Position numbers and translations under genes: made by a program. A stretch of 64,000 nucleotides of DNA from Clostridium_F caseinilyticum (lineage in GTDB: Bacteria > Bacillota > Clostridia > Clostridiales > Clostridiaceae): assembly GCF_046127645.1 (NCBI RefSeq), contig NZ_CP175919.1; one strand, written 5' to 3'. The notes under the pieces were generated by a model. The model worked only from the letters and a program-made list of their open reading frames with translations, was not told where the DNA came from and ran no database searches. Shown here piece after piece: positions 26,834 through 36,319 of the stretch (its first letter is position 1; every line of letters begins with the position of its first letter).

Positions 26834-26856
26834 AAAAAATAAAATATGGTTAAAAT

Positions 26857-26900
26857 AAAAAAAGTGACATAATTGTATTATTTTTATGTTGCTTTTTTTA
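26857..26900 (+). terminator. Terminator of mnaA
   Basis: A stem with two G-U pairs around AAAGTGACATAA and TTATGTTGCTTT, followed by a T-run. Confidence 0.7.
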
Positions 26901-27260
26901 TAAAAACAATTGAAGGAATAAAAAAATATTAATTCATTGTTATTTGTCTAAATTGTACTAAATACTATATAAAACAGTGAATTTTATAATTAATTTTTTA
27001 TTAATTTTTTATTAATTTATAGCTTAATTATAGATTTTTGAAAACAAATAGCGAAATTTAAAAAAATAATCAAAATAATTCATGACAAATAAAATATTGT
27101 GAATTTTGAGCCAAATGATAAAATTGCATAAAATATTTTAATTAATTCTTTAGTATAGAAATTAATATATATTTAAAGATAACTAGCGAATTTTATTGTT
27201 TAAAACGTTTTAATTAGGAATGAAGGGTATAATAAGCTATAAATCATTGTAATTAAAATT
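26901..27260. other. AT-rich gap before the atp promoter
   Basis: About 360 bases of extremely AT-rich sequence with short tandem ATTAATTTTTT units near 26990-27020. No gene or structured RNA is seen. Confidence 0.5.
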
Positions 27261-27288
27261 TTGACTATTATAGTATAAGTTATATAAT
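27261..27288 (+). promoter_or_regulatory. Sigma-A promoter of the atp operon
   Basis: TTGACT (27261-27266), 16-base spacer and a perfect TATAAT (27283-27288), 36 bases before the atpI start. Confidence 0.65.
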
Positions 27289-27323
27289 TAGTTATCACAA
27301 AGATAACTCCGGAGGAATTATAA

Positions 27324-27692
27324 TTGATAAAAGAAATTAAAGAAATGATTTCTAAAATAACAATATTTAATTGTATAATAGGAATAACTTTTTTTATTAT
27401 TATTTGTATAGCATTTAATATTAGTTATAGTTTCTGTTTTTTAACAGGATTAATTATAGCTAATATTAATCTATTTATAAGTACTAAGACTACTAATATG
27501 GTAATAGTAAAAAATAAAAATTCTATATTCTCTATATTAGGTTTTTTTATTAGAATTAGTATTGTGTGTGTTTTAGCTCTTTTATTGTCTAAAGATAACA
27601 CAAAAAATATTATTCCTTTTTTACTTGGATATAGTTCAAATTTTATATCTATAATATTTTATGGAACCAATTTAGGTAAAAATAAAGTATAA
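27324..27692 (+). CDS. atpI: ATP synthase protein I
   Basis: Membrane protein of 122 residues with about four hydrophobic segments, first gene of the ATP synthase operon. AtpI is poorly conserved in sequence; in other bacteria it helps assemble the c-ring or deliver Mg2+. Identification rests mainly on size, topology and place before atpB. TTG start with SD GGAGG. Confidence 0.75.
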   Translation: MIKEIKEMISKITIFNCIIGITFFIIICIAFNISYSFCFLTGLIIANINLFISTKTTNMVIVKNKNSIFSILGFFIRISIVCVLALLLSKDNTKNIIPFLLGYSSNFISIIFYGTNLGKNKV

Positions 27693-27706
27693 AAGGAAGT
27701 GATGAA

Positions 27707-28387
27707 TTGGAGAAGATTTTACCATTATTTTATATTAACTTATTTGGATATAAATTTGGGATTACTTCGAGTTTAATAATTCAATGGGTAATCATTGCAA
27801 TAGTAGCATTATTAAGTATTATATTAACGAAAAATTTAAATAAAGTTCCAGATAAAAAGCAAACAGTTATGGAAATGATGTTAGATTTAGTTAGAAATTT
27901 AGTTAATCAAAATATGGGAGAAGAATTTAAAAGTTTTATTCCATTTATAGGAACACTTATGATATATCTATTGCTTATGAATTTAGTTGGATTATTAGGT
28001 TTAAAACCACCAACTTTAGATTATAGCGTAGTGTTAGGGATAGCTCTAATATCTTTTGTAGTAATACAAGGATATGCTATAAAAAAGTGTGGATTAAAAG
28101 ATTACTTTGTAGGCTATGGTAAACCATATTTATTTTTATTACCTATAAATTTAATAGAAAGAGTAATGCTTCCAATATCTTTAAGTTTGAGATTGTTTGG
28201 TAATATTATGGCAGCAGTACTTATTATGGATTTGGTTTATTCAGCTTTAGCTAGTATAAGTGGGTTTGCTCAATTAGTAATTCCTATTCCACTTCACATG
28301 TATTTTGATGTGTTTGATGGAACTATTCAAATGGTGATATTTGTTATGTTAACTATGATTAACATAAAGGTAACAGCAGAACATTAA
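27707..28387 (+). CDS. atpB: ATP synthase subunit a (Fo)
   Basis: Membrane subunit of 226 residues that forms the proton half-channels against the c-ring. The conserved arginine lies in LSLRLFGNIMAAVLI (about 161-175), and the C-terminal helix pair IPLHMYFDVFDGTIQMVIF is typical. TTG start with SD AGGAAGTGA, 14 bases after atpI. Confidence 0.96.
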   Translation: MEKILPLFYINLFGYKFGITSSLIIQWVIIAIVALLSIILTKNLNKVPDKKQTVMEMMLDLVRNLVNQNMGEEFKSFIPFIGTLMIYLLLMNLVGLLGLKPPTLDYSVVLGIALISFVVIQGYAIKKCGLKDYFVGYGKPYLFLLPINLIERVMLPISLSLRLFGNIMAAVLIMDLVYSALASISGFAQLVIPIPLHMYFDVFDGTIQMVIFVMLTMINIKVTAEH

Positions 28388-28426
28388 TAAAAATATTAAT
28401 TTTGTAATTTAAAGGAGGAATTTGGC

Positions 28427-28666
28427 ATGGATCCAAAAGCATTTATATCAGGAATGGCGGCTTTAGGAGCAGGAATAGCAGCATTAGCTTGTATAGGAGC
28501 AGGAATAGGTACAGGAACTGCTACAGGAAAGGCTGTAGAAGGGGTTTCAAGACAACCAGAAGCAAGTGGTAAAATAATGAGTACTCTTGTTGTAGGTAGT
28601 GCCTTTTCAGAAGCAACAGCAATTTATGGATTAATAGTAGCATTATTTTTAATATTTAAGATTTAA
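28427..28666 (+). CDS. atpE: ATP synthase subunit c (Fo)
   Basis: Hairpin subunit of 79 residues forming the rotating ring. The two helices are joined by the loop SRQPEASGK. The ion-carrying glutamate is in GSAFSEATAIYG of the second helix. The glutamine found in helix 1 of Na+-binding rings (GxGQG) is a threonine here (GIGTGTATG), and the serine after the glutamate is alanine, so proton coupling is more likely. SD AAGGAGG is the strongest in the operon, fitting the high copy number of c. Confidence 0.97.
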   Translation: MDPKAFISGMAALGAGIAALACIGAGIGTGTATGKAVEGVSRQPEASGKIMSTLVVGSAFSEATAIYGLIVALFLIFKI

Positions 28667-28676
28667 GGTAATTTAA

Positions 28677-28720
28677 TTTTATAAGTACCTATTTATTTTA
28701 AGTTATAGGTGCTTATAAAA
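28677..28720 (+). promoter_or_regulatory. Stable intra-operon hairpin between atpE and atpF
   Basis: A 16-bp stem with one G-U pair (28677-28692 / 28705-28720) and a 12-base loop, with no T-run after it. Probably not a terminator; such a hairpin can protect the 3' end of the atpE message and help make extra c subunit. Confidence 0.6.
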
Positions 28721-28748
28721 TTTAAGGCCGAAGGGAGGCTTCTTATAT

Positions 28749-29228
28749 ATGAATATAAGCATTCCGCAAGTTATAGCTGCAATATTAAATTTTATTATAC
28801 TGCTTTTAATAGTAAAACATTTTTGGTTTGATAAGATAGCTGCTATAGTTGATTCAAGACAAAATGAGATTATAAATAAAATAGAAGATACAGATAAGAA
28901 CCAAAAATTAGCATTAGAATTAAAAGAAAAAAATCAAATAGAACTAAGTAATGCAAAAAAAGAAGGTAAGACTATAGTAGAGGGATATAAATCAAAAGCT
29001 GAGAAAGTATATGATGATATTCTTAAAGAAGCTCATGAAGAAGCAGAGGAAATAATAAAAAAATCAAAACTAGAAGCGGAAAGACAAAAGAAAAACGCAG
29101 AAGAAGAAATAAAGAGAGATGCTGTAGAACTTGCAGTATTAGTTTCTTCTAAAACGTTAGAAAAAACTATTGATGATCTTGAACATAGAAGACTTATAAA
29201 GGATTTTATAAGTAAGGTAGGTATATAA
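28749..29228 (+). CDS. atpF: ATP synthase subunit b
   Basis: Stator stalk subunit of 159 residues: one N-terminal membrane helix (about 8-26, IAAILNFIILLLIVKHFWF) then a long charged coiled coil rich in lysine and glutamate. Normal length. SD AAGGGAGG follows the intra-operon hairpin. Ends 2 bases before atpH. Confidence 0.95.
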   Translation: MNISIPQVIAAILNFIILLLIVKHFWFDKIAAIVDSRQNEIINKIEDTDKNQKLALELKEKNQIELSNAKKEGKTIVEGYKSKAEKVYDDILKEAHEEAEEIIKKSKLEAERQKKNAEEEIKRDAVELAVLVSSKTLEKTIDDLEHRRLIKDFISKVGI

Positions 29229-29230
29229 CT

Positions 29231-29770
29231 ATGTATGAATATTTAGATAAAAGATATGCTTTAGCTCTTTATAAAGTAGCAGAAGAGAAAAATAAAGTAA
29301 ATGAATATTTAAAAGATCTAAAAGAAGTAGTAAATATAATAAAAAATAGTGATGATATTTACAAAATACTAAAACATCCAGAAATAAGCACTTCTAGAAA
29401 AAAAGAAATATTTACTGAAATATTTAAAGATAAAATAGACGATGGGATTTTATCATTTTTACTAATATTAATAGAAAAAGATAGAATTTTATATTTAGAA
29501 GAAAAGCTAAAACAAATGGAAAAAATCTATTTAGAAAAAAATAACATGGTTTTAGCTAATGTTAAAACAGTAATTCCTTTATTAGAGGATGAAAGAGCTG
29601 AATTAATAAAAAAATTAGGAAATAAATATAATAAAGAAATAATATTAGAAGAAGAAATAGATAAGAGCATACTCGGAGGAGTATATGTAAGAGTTGGAGA
29701 CGATGTTTTAGATGGTACTTTAAGTACAAGACTAAAAGACATTAAAAAAATGATGCTCAAGAGAGAATAG
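29231..29770 (+). CDS. atpH: ATP synthase subunit delta
   Basis: Stator subunit of 179 residues linking b to the top of F1. Opens YLDKRYALALYKVAEEK, has the family's helical N-terminal domain and ends with GGVYVRVGDDVLDGTLSTRL, the conserved OSCP/delta signature. Two bases after atpF, ten before atpA. Confidence 0.95.
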   Translation: MYEYLDKRYALALYKVAEEKNKVNEYLKDLKEVVNIIKNSDDIYKILKHPEISTSRKKEIFTEIFKDKIDDGILSFLLILIEKDRILYLEEKLKQMEKIYLEKNNMVLANVKTVIPLLEDERAELIKKLGNKYNKEIILEEEIDKSILGGVYVRVGDDVLDGTLSTRLKDIKKMMLKRE

Positions 29771-29780
29771 AGGTGAGATT

Positions 29781-31295
29781 ATGCATATAAAGCCAGAAGA
29801 AATAACATCAATAATAAAGCAACAAATAGAAAAATTTAATACTAATATAGAAACTGTAGACTCTGGAACAATAATTCAAGTAGGAGATGGAATTGCCAGA
29901 GTTTATGGATTAGAAGATTGTATGGAAGGGGAACTTATAGAATTCCCAAATGATGTTTATGGAATGGCATTAAACTTGGAACAAGATAATGTAGGCTGTG
30001 TTATATTAGGATCTGAAGAAGGTATAAAAGAAGGCGATGTAGTAAAAAGAACTGGTAAAGTAGTTGAAGTTCCTGTTGGAGAAGCTTTAATGGGAAGAGT
30101 TGTAAACTCTTTGGGTGTAACTATAGATGGTAAAGGTCCAGCATTAACTACTGAAACTAGAGCAGTTGAAGTACCAGCACCTGGAATTATAGACAGACAA
30201 TCTGTAAAAGAGCCACTACAAACAGGAATAAAAGCTATAGATTCTATGATACCTATAGGAAAAGGACAAAGAGAATTAATTATAGGGGACAGACAAACAG
30301 GAAAAACAGCTATAGCAATGGATACAATACTTAATCAAAAAGGTAAAGATGTAATATGTATATATGTTGCTATAGGACAAAAACAATCTACAGTAGCACA
30401 TATAGTTAATGACTTAACTAAGATGGGAGCTATGGATTATACTATAGTAGTTTCATCTACCGCATCAGATTCAGCTCCATTGCAATATCTAGCACCTTAT
30501 GCTGGATGTAGTATGGGTGAATATTTTATGCATAAAGGAAAAGATGTATTAATAGTATATGATGACTTATCTAAGCACGCAGTAGCTTATAGAACAATGT
30601 CTCTATTACTTAAGAGACCACCAGGAAGAGAAGCTTTCCCAGGAGATGTATTCTATTTACATTCTAGATTGTTAGAAAGATCTGCTAGGTTATCAGAAAA
30701 ACTAGGTGGTGGTTCATTAACTGCTTTACCAATAGTAGAAACTTTAGCAGGAGATGTTACTGCATATATACCAACTAATGTTATATCAATAACAGATGGT
30801 CAGATATTCTTAGAATCTGAGTTGTTTAATGCAGGACAAAGACCAGCAGTTAATGCTGGAATATCAGTATCTAGAGTTGGTGGAAATGCCCAAATTAAGG
30901 CAATGAAGCAAGTAGCAGGTACATTAAGATTAGAGTTAGCACAATATAGAGAATTAGCTGCTTTTTCACAATTTGGCTCTGATTTAGATAAAGAATCAGT
31001 AAAAAGATTGGAAAAAGGTAAAAGATTAGTTGAGATATTAAAACAAACTCAATATAATCCTATGTCTGTAGAAAAAGAAATAATAATTCTTTATTCAGCA
31101 GTTAATAATCATCTTATAGATATACCTGTAAATAAAATAAAAGATTTTGAAAAAGAATTATTTAATTATATGGACACTCATTATAGAGATATAGGAAAAG
31201 AGATATTGGAAAAGAAAAAATTAACTGATGAGCTTAAGAGCAAGCTAGATAAGGCTATAAATGATTTCAAAAATGTATTTTTATCAGAGATTTAA
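29781..31295 (+). CDS. atpA: ATP synthase subunit alpha
   Basis: F1 alpha subunit, 504 residues, regulatory nucleotide-binding subunit. Walker A GDRQTGKTAIA (about 169-179), the conserved VYDDLSKHAVAYR and the signature PGREAFPGDVFYLHSRLLER are present. Full length, SD GAGGTGAG. Confidence 0.98.
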   Translation: MHIKPEEITSIIKQQIEKFNTNIETVDSGTIIQVGDGIARVYGLEDCMEGELIEFPNDVYGMALNLEQDNVGCVILGSEEGIKEGDVVKRTGKVVEVPVGEALMGRVVNSLGVTIDGKGPALTTETRAVEVPAPGIIDRQSVKEPLQTGIKAIDSMIPIGKGQRELIIGDRQTGKTAIAMDTILNQKGKDVICIYVAIGQKQSTVAHIVNDLTKMGAMDYTIVVSSTASDSAPLQYLAPYAGCSMGEYFMHKGKDVLIVYDDLSKHAVAYRTMSLLLKRPPGREAFPGDVFYLHSRLLERSARLSEKLGGGSLTALPIVETLAGDVTAYIPTNVISITDGQIFLESELFNAGQRPAVNAGISVSRVGGNAQIKAMKQVAGTLRLELAQYRELAAFSQFGSDLDKESVKRLEKGKRLVEILKQTQYNPMSVEKEIIILYSAVNNHLIDIPVNKIKDFEKELFNYMDTHYRDIGKEILEKKKLTDELKSKLDKAINDFKNVFLSEI

Positions 31296-31316
31296 TATCT
31301 CTGAAGGAGGTAAAAT

Positions 31317-32174
31317 ATGGCAGGCGCAGGGCTTATCGGAATAAAGAGAAGAATAAAATCTGTAACTAATATAAGAAAAATAACAAAAGCTATGGGACTT
31401 GTAGCTACTGCTAAACTTAGAAAATCAAGAGTTAATCTAGAAATAGGTAAACAATATTATAATGAGTATAAAATAGTATTGCAAGATGTAATTAACTCTG
31501 TAGAAGATAGAAATGTTTATATAGATGGTAATGGTAGCAGTAAGAAATTATATGTTATATTTACATCTGATTCAGGTTTATGTGGTGGTTTTAATGTGTC
31601 CATAGTAAAGAATATTGCAGATGAAATAAAAAAGGATAAAGAAAATTCTTTAGTTATAGCGATAGGGCAAAAAGGAAGAATGTATCTAAGAAAATTAGGT
31701 ATAGAAACTTTATCAGAATATGTAGATATACCAGATGTTCCTACTATAAAAGAAGCTAGTACTATAGCAAAGAATATAATTAAACTTTATAGTAATAAAG
31801 AAGTAGGAGAAATTTTCGTAGTTTATTCACAATTTTATTCACCTGTAAAACAACAGGTTTTAGTTAATAAAATTTTACCTTTTGCTAAAGAAGACAAGAA
31901 AGATACTAAAGATGATAAATATATAGAATTTAATCCACCAGTAGCTGATCTTATTGATGAGATTTTAGAAAATTATCTAAAAGCCACTATATTGAATTGT
32001 TTTTATAATTCAAAAGCTAGTGAAAATGGATCTAGAATGACAGCAATGAATGGCGCAACTGATAATGCCAATGATTTGCTAGATGATTTAAATTTACAAT
32101 TTAATAGAATAAGACAAAGTGCTATTACACAAGAAATATCAGAAATAGTTGGTGGTGCAGAAGCTCAAAGGTAG
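31317..32174 (+). CDS. atpG: ATP synthase subunit gamma
   Basis: Central rotor shaft, 285 residues. N-terminal helix IKRRIKSVTNIRKITKAM and the C-terminal signature NRIRQSAITQEISEIVGGA are typical. SD GAAGGAGGT. Its end is 13 bases before atpD. Confidence 0.97.
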   Translation: MAGAGLIGIKRRIKSVTNIRKITKAMGLVATAKLRKSRVNLEIGKQYYNEYKIVLQDVINSVEDRNVYIDGNGSSKKLYVIFTSDSGLCGGFNVSIVKNIADEIKKDKENSLVIAIGQKGRMYLRKLGIETLSEYVDIPDVPTIKEASTIAKNIIKLYSNKEVGEIFVVYSQFYSPVKQQVLVNKILPFAKEDKKDTKDDKYIEFNPPVADLIDEILENYLKATILNCFYNSKASENGSRMTAMNGATDNANDLLDDLNLQFNRIRQSAITQEISEIVGGAEAQR

Positions 32175-32187
32175 GAGGTGTAGCATA

Positions 32188-33579
32188 ATGCCAAATTTAG
32201 GTAAGGTAATACAAATAATAGGACCAGTTATAGACATAAAATTTGATTCAGAAAATCTTCCAGATTTGTTTAATGCATTAGAAATAAATGCTGGTGATAG
32301 AAAAATTATAGCTGAAGTTGAACAACATGTAGGAGATGACACTGTTAGAGCTATAGCTATGGAAGGTACTGAAGGACTAAAGAGAGGTATGAAAGTTTTA
32401 GATACAGGAAGCCCAGTTTCAGTACCAGTAGGTAAAGAAGTTTTAGGAAGATTATTTAATGTTTTAGGACAGCCGATAGATAGAGCTGGAGAGTTTAAAT
32501 CAGAACAAAAATATCCTATTCACAGACCAGCTCCAAGTTTTGCAGAACAATCTGTAGAACCAGAAATATTTGAAACAGGTATAAAAGTAATAGACCTTTT
32601 AGCACCTTATGAAAAAGGTGGTAAAATAGGACTATTTGGAGGAGCCGGAGTAGGAAAAACTGTATTAATACAAGAACTAATTAATAATATAGCTAAAGAA
32701 CATGGTGCATTATCAGTGTTCACAGGGGTTGGAGAAAGAACAAGAGAAGGAAACGATCTTTACTATGAGATGAAAGATTCAGGCGTCATAGACAAAACAG
32801 CATTAGTATTTGGACAAATGAATGAACCACCAGGAGCTAGAATGAGAGTAGCTCTTACAGGTTTAACAATGTCAGAATATTTTAGAGATCAAGGTCAAGA
32901 TGTATTATTATTTATAGATAATATTTTCAGATTTACTCAAGCTGGATCAGAGGTTTCAGCTCTTTTAGGAAGAATTCCAAGTGCTGTTGGATATCAGCCA
33001 ACATTAGCAACTGAAATGGGAGCTTTACAAGAGAGAATAACATCTACGAAAAATGGTTCTATAACATCTGTTCAAGCAGTATATGTTCCAGCAGATGACT
33101 TAACAGACCCAGCGCCAGCAACAACATTTACTCACTTAGACGCAACAACAGTTTTATCAAGATCTATAGTAGAACTTGGAATTTATCCAGCAGTAGATCC
33201 ATTAGAATCCTCATCTAGAATGTTAGATCCTAGAATAATAGGTGAAGAACATTATGAAGTAGCTATAAAGGTTAAAAATGTACTTGAAAGATATAGAGAA
33301 CTTCAAGATATAATAGCTATATTAGGTATAGATGAACTTGCAGAAGAAGATAAATTAGTAGTTGGCAGAGCGAGAAAAATACAAAGATTTTTATCTCAAC
33401 CATTTACAGTAGCAGAACAATTTACAGGAATGCAGGGTAAATATGTGCCTATAAAAGAAACCGTTAGAGGTTTTAAAGAAATATTAGAAGGCAAACATGA
33501 TAATATTCCAGAATCAGCTTTCTTATTCCAAGGAACTATAGAGGAAGTTATAAAGAAAGCTCAAGAGATGGAAGCATAA
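32188..33579 (+). CDS. atpD: ATP synthase subunit beta
   Basis: Catalytic F1 subunit, 463 residues. Walker A GGAGVGKTVLIQEL (about 150-163), catalytic glutamate region VGERTREGNDLY, Walker B VLLFIDNIFRFTQAG and the end signature PAVDPLESSSR are all present. The ATG at 32188 has TAGGAGGTG upstream; an upstream in-frame start at 32149 overlaps atpG and lacks support. Confidence 0.98.
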   Translation: MPNLGKVIQIIGPVIDIKFDSENLPDLFNALEINAGDRKIIAEVEQHVGDDTVRAIAMEGTEGLKRGMKVLDTGSPVSVPVGKEVLGRLFNVLGQPIDRAGEFKSEQKYPIHRPAPSFAEQSVEPEIFETGIKVIDLLAPYEKGGKIGLFGGAGVGKTVLIQELINNIAKEHGALSVFTGVGERTREGNDLYYEMKDSGVIDKTALVFGQMNEPPGARMRVALTGLTMSEYFRDQGQDVLLFIDNIFRFTQAGSEVSALLGRIPSAVGYQPTLATEMGALQERITSTKNGSITSVQAVYVPADDLTDPAPATTFTHLDATTVLSRSIVELGIYPAVDPLESSSRMLDPRIIGEEHYEVAIKVKNVLERYRELQDIIAILGIDELAEEDKLVVGRARKIQRFLSQPFTVAEQFTGMQGKYVPIKETVRGFKEILEGKHDNIPESAFLFQGTIEEVIKKAQEMEA

Positions 33580-33609
33580 TTATAAATAGGTTAATAAGAG
33601 GAGATTAAT

Positions 33610-34011
33610 ATGAAAGATAATCTAAAGCTTACTATATTTACTCCTGAAAAAAATATTAAAATTGGAGAGGTAAAAGAAGTAATGACTGAAGGATTGGATG
33701 GTGAGTTAGCCGTGCTTTCTAATCATGTCAATATGATTACTTACTTAAAGCCAACTATTACAAAGTATATAGACTTAAATGGTAATAAAAAAAATATATT
33801 TACATCTAGTGGAGTATTAAAGGTACGGGATAATGATGTATATATTATCTGTGATGCTAGCGAAAAACCAGAAGATATAGATATAAAAAGGGCAGAAGAA
33901 GCTAAAAAAAGAGCAGAAGAAAGATTATTAAATAAAAAAGAAATAGATATAAAAAGAGCAGAATTAGCATTGTTTAGATCTATTGCTAGAATTAGAACTA
34001 AAGAACTTTAA
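33610..34011 (+). CDS. atpC: ATP synthase subunit epsilon
   Basis: Small rotor subunit of 133 residues: an N-terminal beta sandwich (LKLTIFTPEKNIKIGEVKEV, MTEGLDGELAVLSNHV) and a C-terminal helical hairpin rich in alanine and charged residues that can brake ATP hydrolysis. Last gene of the operon, followed by a very strong terminator. Confidence 0.95.
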   Translation: MKDNLKLTIFTPEKNIKIGEVKEVMTEGLDGELAVLSNHVNMITYLKPTITKYIDLNGNKKNIFTSSGVLKVRDNDVYIICDASEKPEDIDIKRAEEAKKRAEERLLNKKEIDIKRAELALFRSIARIRTKEL

Positions 34012-34023
34012 ATAAATTTTTAT

Positions 34024-34086
34024 AGCTTACAAGGTATACATAACTTTTATAGTGTTAAAGTTATGTATACCTTGTAAGCTTTTTTG
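34024..34086 (+). terminator. Terminator of the atp operon
   Basis: A perfect 24-bp stem (34024-34047 / 34057-34080) with a 9-base loop and a T-run after it, the strongest terminator in the window. Confidence 0.95.
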
Positions 34087-34204
34087 GTAAGTATTTCAAA
34101 AATAATTCACACTTTTTATTAAGAATTATATATTAATAATATATTAGGCTTGAATACAATTAGCAATTAGTGTAAATAATCTAAAGAGGAAGGGGGATGT
34201 GTAG

Positions 34205-34912
34205 ATGAACAAAAAAATAAAATTTGGAATATTAATTATCTTAATATTTTTTATAACAACAATCTTGTTTATACCTAAGAATTATTCTAAAGCAAAGGAT
34301 AAAGACGAATTATTTTTTGAGATAGTAGATAAGACAAATAGTAATATATTTGAAGTAGGAGGTAAGGTGACCTTCTCTACAAAATTACAAAATGAAGAAT
34401 TTGCTAGGGAAATGTGTTCTTATTTAGACTTAGATAAAAATTTTAATAAAAACTTATCTGATAAAAATGGCAATTATAATATATATTTTTATAATAAAGA
34501 AATATCAGGAAATATCAATGTAAAGAAATATAATAATGAAAATATAGTTATGATAGATTTTAAAAGTGCTACATTAAATAAAAGATTTATAGATTTTAAA
34601 AATAGCGTAAAGTCATATTTAAATTTAAATAATAAAAAAGATTATGTTTTTGAATATTTAAAGGCAGAAAATAATAGTAAAAATTTAAAAAAAATAAATA
34701 ATGATATAAAATCAATTTTAAATAAAAATAGTGCTAAAAATATAGAAACCATAAAATTAGATAATGGATATAGCACTACAGCTTATACAAAACGATATAC
34801 TCCAATAAATGTCTGTGGCAAAAAAATAGATTTCAATTATGCTATATGTAAATATAATTCACAAAACACATACTTAATATTAGGGACACCACAGATAGAT
34901 CTAACATATTAG
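34205..34912 (+). CDS. ywmB: YwmB-like secreted or membrane-anchored protein
   Basis: Protein of 235 residues with one N-terminal hydrophobic segment (about 7-24), then an extracellular, asparagine- and lysine-rich domain. It matches the place of ywmB, just before murA and spoIID, as in Bacillus, and is of similar size; YwmB is of unknown function and called TATA-box-binding-like only from its fold. Sequence resemblance is not strong to my eye, so the name rests largely on context. SD GAGGAAGGGGG. Confidence 0.6.
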   Translation: MNKKIKFGILIILIFFITTILFIPKNYSKAKDKDELFFEIVDKTNSNIFEVGGKVTFSTKLQNEEFAREMCSYLDLDKNFNKNLSDKNGNYNIYFYNKEISGNINVKKYNNENIVMIDFKSATLNKRFIDFKNSVKSYLNLNNKKDYVFEYLKAENNSKNLKKINNDIKSILNKNSAKNIETIKLDNGYSTTAYTKRYTPINVCGKKIDFNYAICKYNSQNTYLILGTPQIDLTY

Positions 34913-34935
34913 TAATATCGAAATGGAGGATAATA

Positions 34936-36192
34936 ATGGATAAGATAGTGATTAATGGTGGAAGCAAGTTAAAAGGTGATGTGAACATAAGTACAGCTAA
35001 AAATTCAGTCTTACCAATCATTGCAGGTAGCATATTGAGTGGAGATAAATGTGTTATAGATAATGCACCAATGCTAGAAGATGTATTTGTTATTGGAGAA
35101 ATTTTAAAAAGTATTTCAGCTAATGTTAATATAGATGAGGTTAATAGCAGAGTTATAATAGATTCTAAACCAGTAGATAATTTAGAACCTGATAGTGATT
35201 TAGTAAAAAAAATGAGAGCATCATTTTTGTTGATGGGGCCTATGATCTCTAGGTTTGGTAAATTTAAGATATCATTGCCAGGAGGATGTAATATAGGTAC
35301 AAGACCCATAGATCTACACTTAAAAGGATTCACTGCTCTTGGAGCTAAAGTTAATATAGGACATGGCTATGTAGAAGCTGTAGCAGATAATTTGATAGGA
35401 AATAAAATTTATTTAGATTTTCCTTCTGTAGGAGCTACTGAAAATATAATGATGGCAGCGGTTATGGCAAAAGGAGAAACTATTATAGAAAATGCAGCAG
35501 AGGAACCAGAAATAGAGGATTTAGGAAGGTTTTTAAATAGCATAGGAGCAAATGTTATAGGAGCAGGAACAGATACAGTAAGAATAATAGGTGTAGATGA
35601 ATTAAAGGGTACAACACACAGACCTATATATGATAGGATAGAAGCAGGAACTTTTATGATAGCTGCAGCTATAACTAAGAGTAGAATAAAAATAAATGGG
35701 GTTATAGAAGAGCACTTAAAGCCTATAATTGCAAAACTCACAGAAATGGGCGTATATATAAAAATAAATGGAGAAACTGCTATAGTAGATGGAAGAAAAG
35801 CATTAAATCCAGTGGATATAAAAACTATGCCTTACCCAGGTTTCCCAACAGATATGCAAGCTCAGATGATGGCTTTACTATCTACTATAAAGGGAACTAG
35901 TATTATTACAGAAACCATATTTGAAAATAGATTTATGCATGTATCTGAAATGAAAAGAATGGGAGCAGACGTAAAAATAGATGGAAGAAGTGCTGTAATA
36001 GAAGGCGTAAGTAAGTTAACAGGAACAGAAGTTAAAGCTACAGATTTGAGAGCAGGAGCAGCCCTTATATTATGTGCTTTAGTAGCTGAAGGAAAAACAG
36101 AAATAACTGATGTATATCATATAGACAGAGGATATGTAAAAATAGAGGAAAAGTTAAATAAATTAGGAGCAGATATTAAACGTGTATATTAA
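34936..36192 (+). CDS. murA: UDP-N-acetylglucosamine 1-carboxyvinyltransferase
   Basis: Protein of 418 residues, first committed step of peptidoglycan synthesis: adds enolpyruvate from PEP to UDP-GlcNAc. The catalytic cysteine, target of fosfomycin, is in PGGCNIGTRPIDLHLKG (about 115-131). KNSVLPIIAGS and the C-terminal DLRAGAALILCALVAEG also fit. SD TGGAGG, 23 bases after the ywmB-like gene. Clostridia often have two murA genes; this is the one in the spoIID neighbourhood. Confidence 0.97.
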   Translation: MDKIVINGGSKLKGDVNISTAKNSVLPIIAGSILSGDKCVIDNAPMLEDVFVIGEILKSISANVNIDEVNSRVIIDSKPVDNLEPDSDLVKKMRASFLLMGPMISRFGKFKISLPGGCNIGTRPIDLHLKGFTALGAKVNIGHGYVEAVADNLIGNKIYLDFPSVGATENIMMAAVMAKGETIIENAAEEPEIEDLGRFLNSIGANVIGAGTDTVRIIGVDELKGTTHRPIYDRIEAGTFMIAAAITKSRIKINGVIEEHLKPIIAKLTEMGVYIKINGETAIVDGRKALNPVDIKTMPYPGFPTDMQAQMMALLSTIKGTSIITETIFENRFMHVSEMKRMGADVKIDGRSAVIEGVSKLTGTEVKATDLRAGAALILCALVAEGKTEITDVYHIDRGYVKIEEKLNKLGADIKRVY

Positions 36193-36217
36193 ATTTTAAT
36201 AATTATATATAATTATT

Positions 36218-36319
36218 AAGTGGCTGTCACATTAAGAATAAATATTACAATATATTGTGTTAAATTTAAATTTGCAAAACAGTATATTGTATGTAAATTT
36301 CTTAATGCGACAGCCACTT
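36218..36319. repeat. MITE-like palindromic element, intact copy 2
   Basis: 102 bases with terminal inverted repeats of about 21 bp (AAGTGGCTGTCACATTAAGA against the complement of TCTTAATGCGACAGCCACTT, one mismatch). Similar throughout to 10532-10630. No ORF inside. A T-run right after the right end lets it act as a terminator for murA. The rest of the gap to spoIID (36320-36538) is AT-rich and must contain the spoIID promoter, which I cannot assign. Confidence 0.8.
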
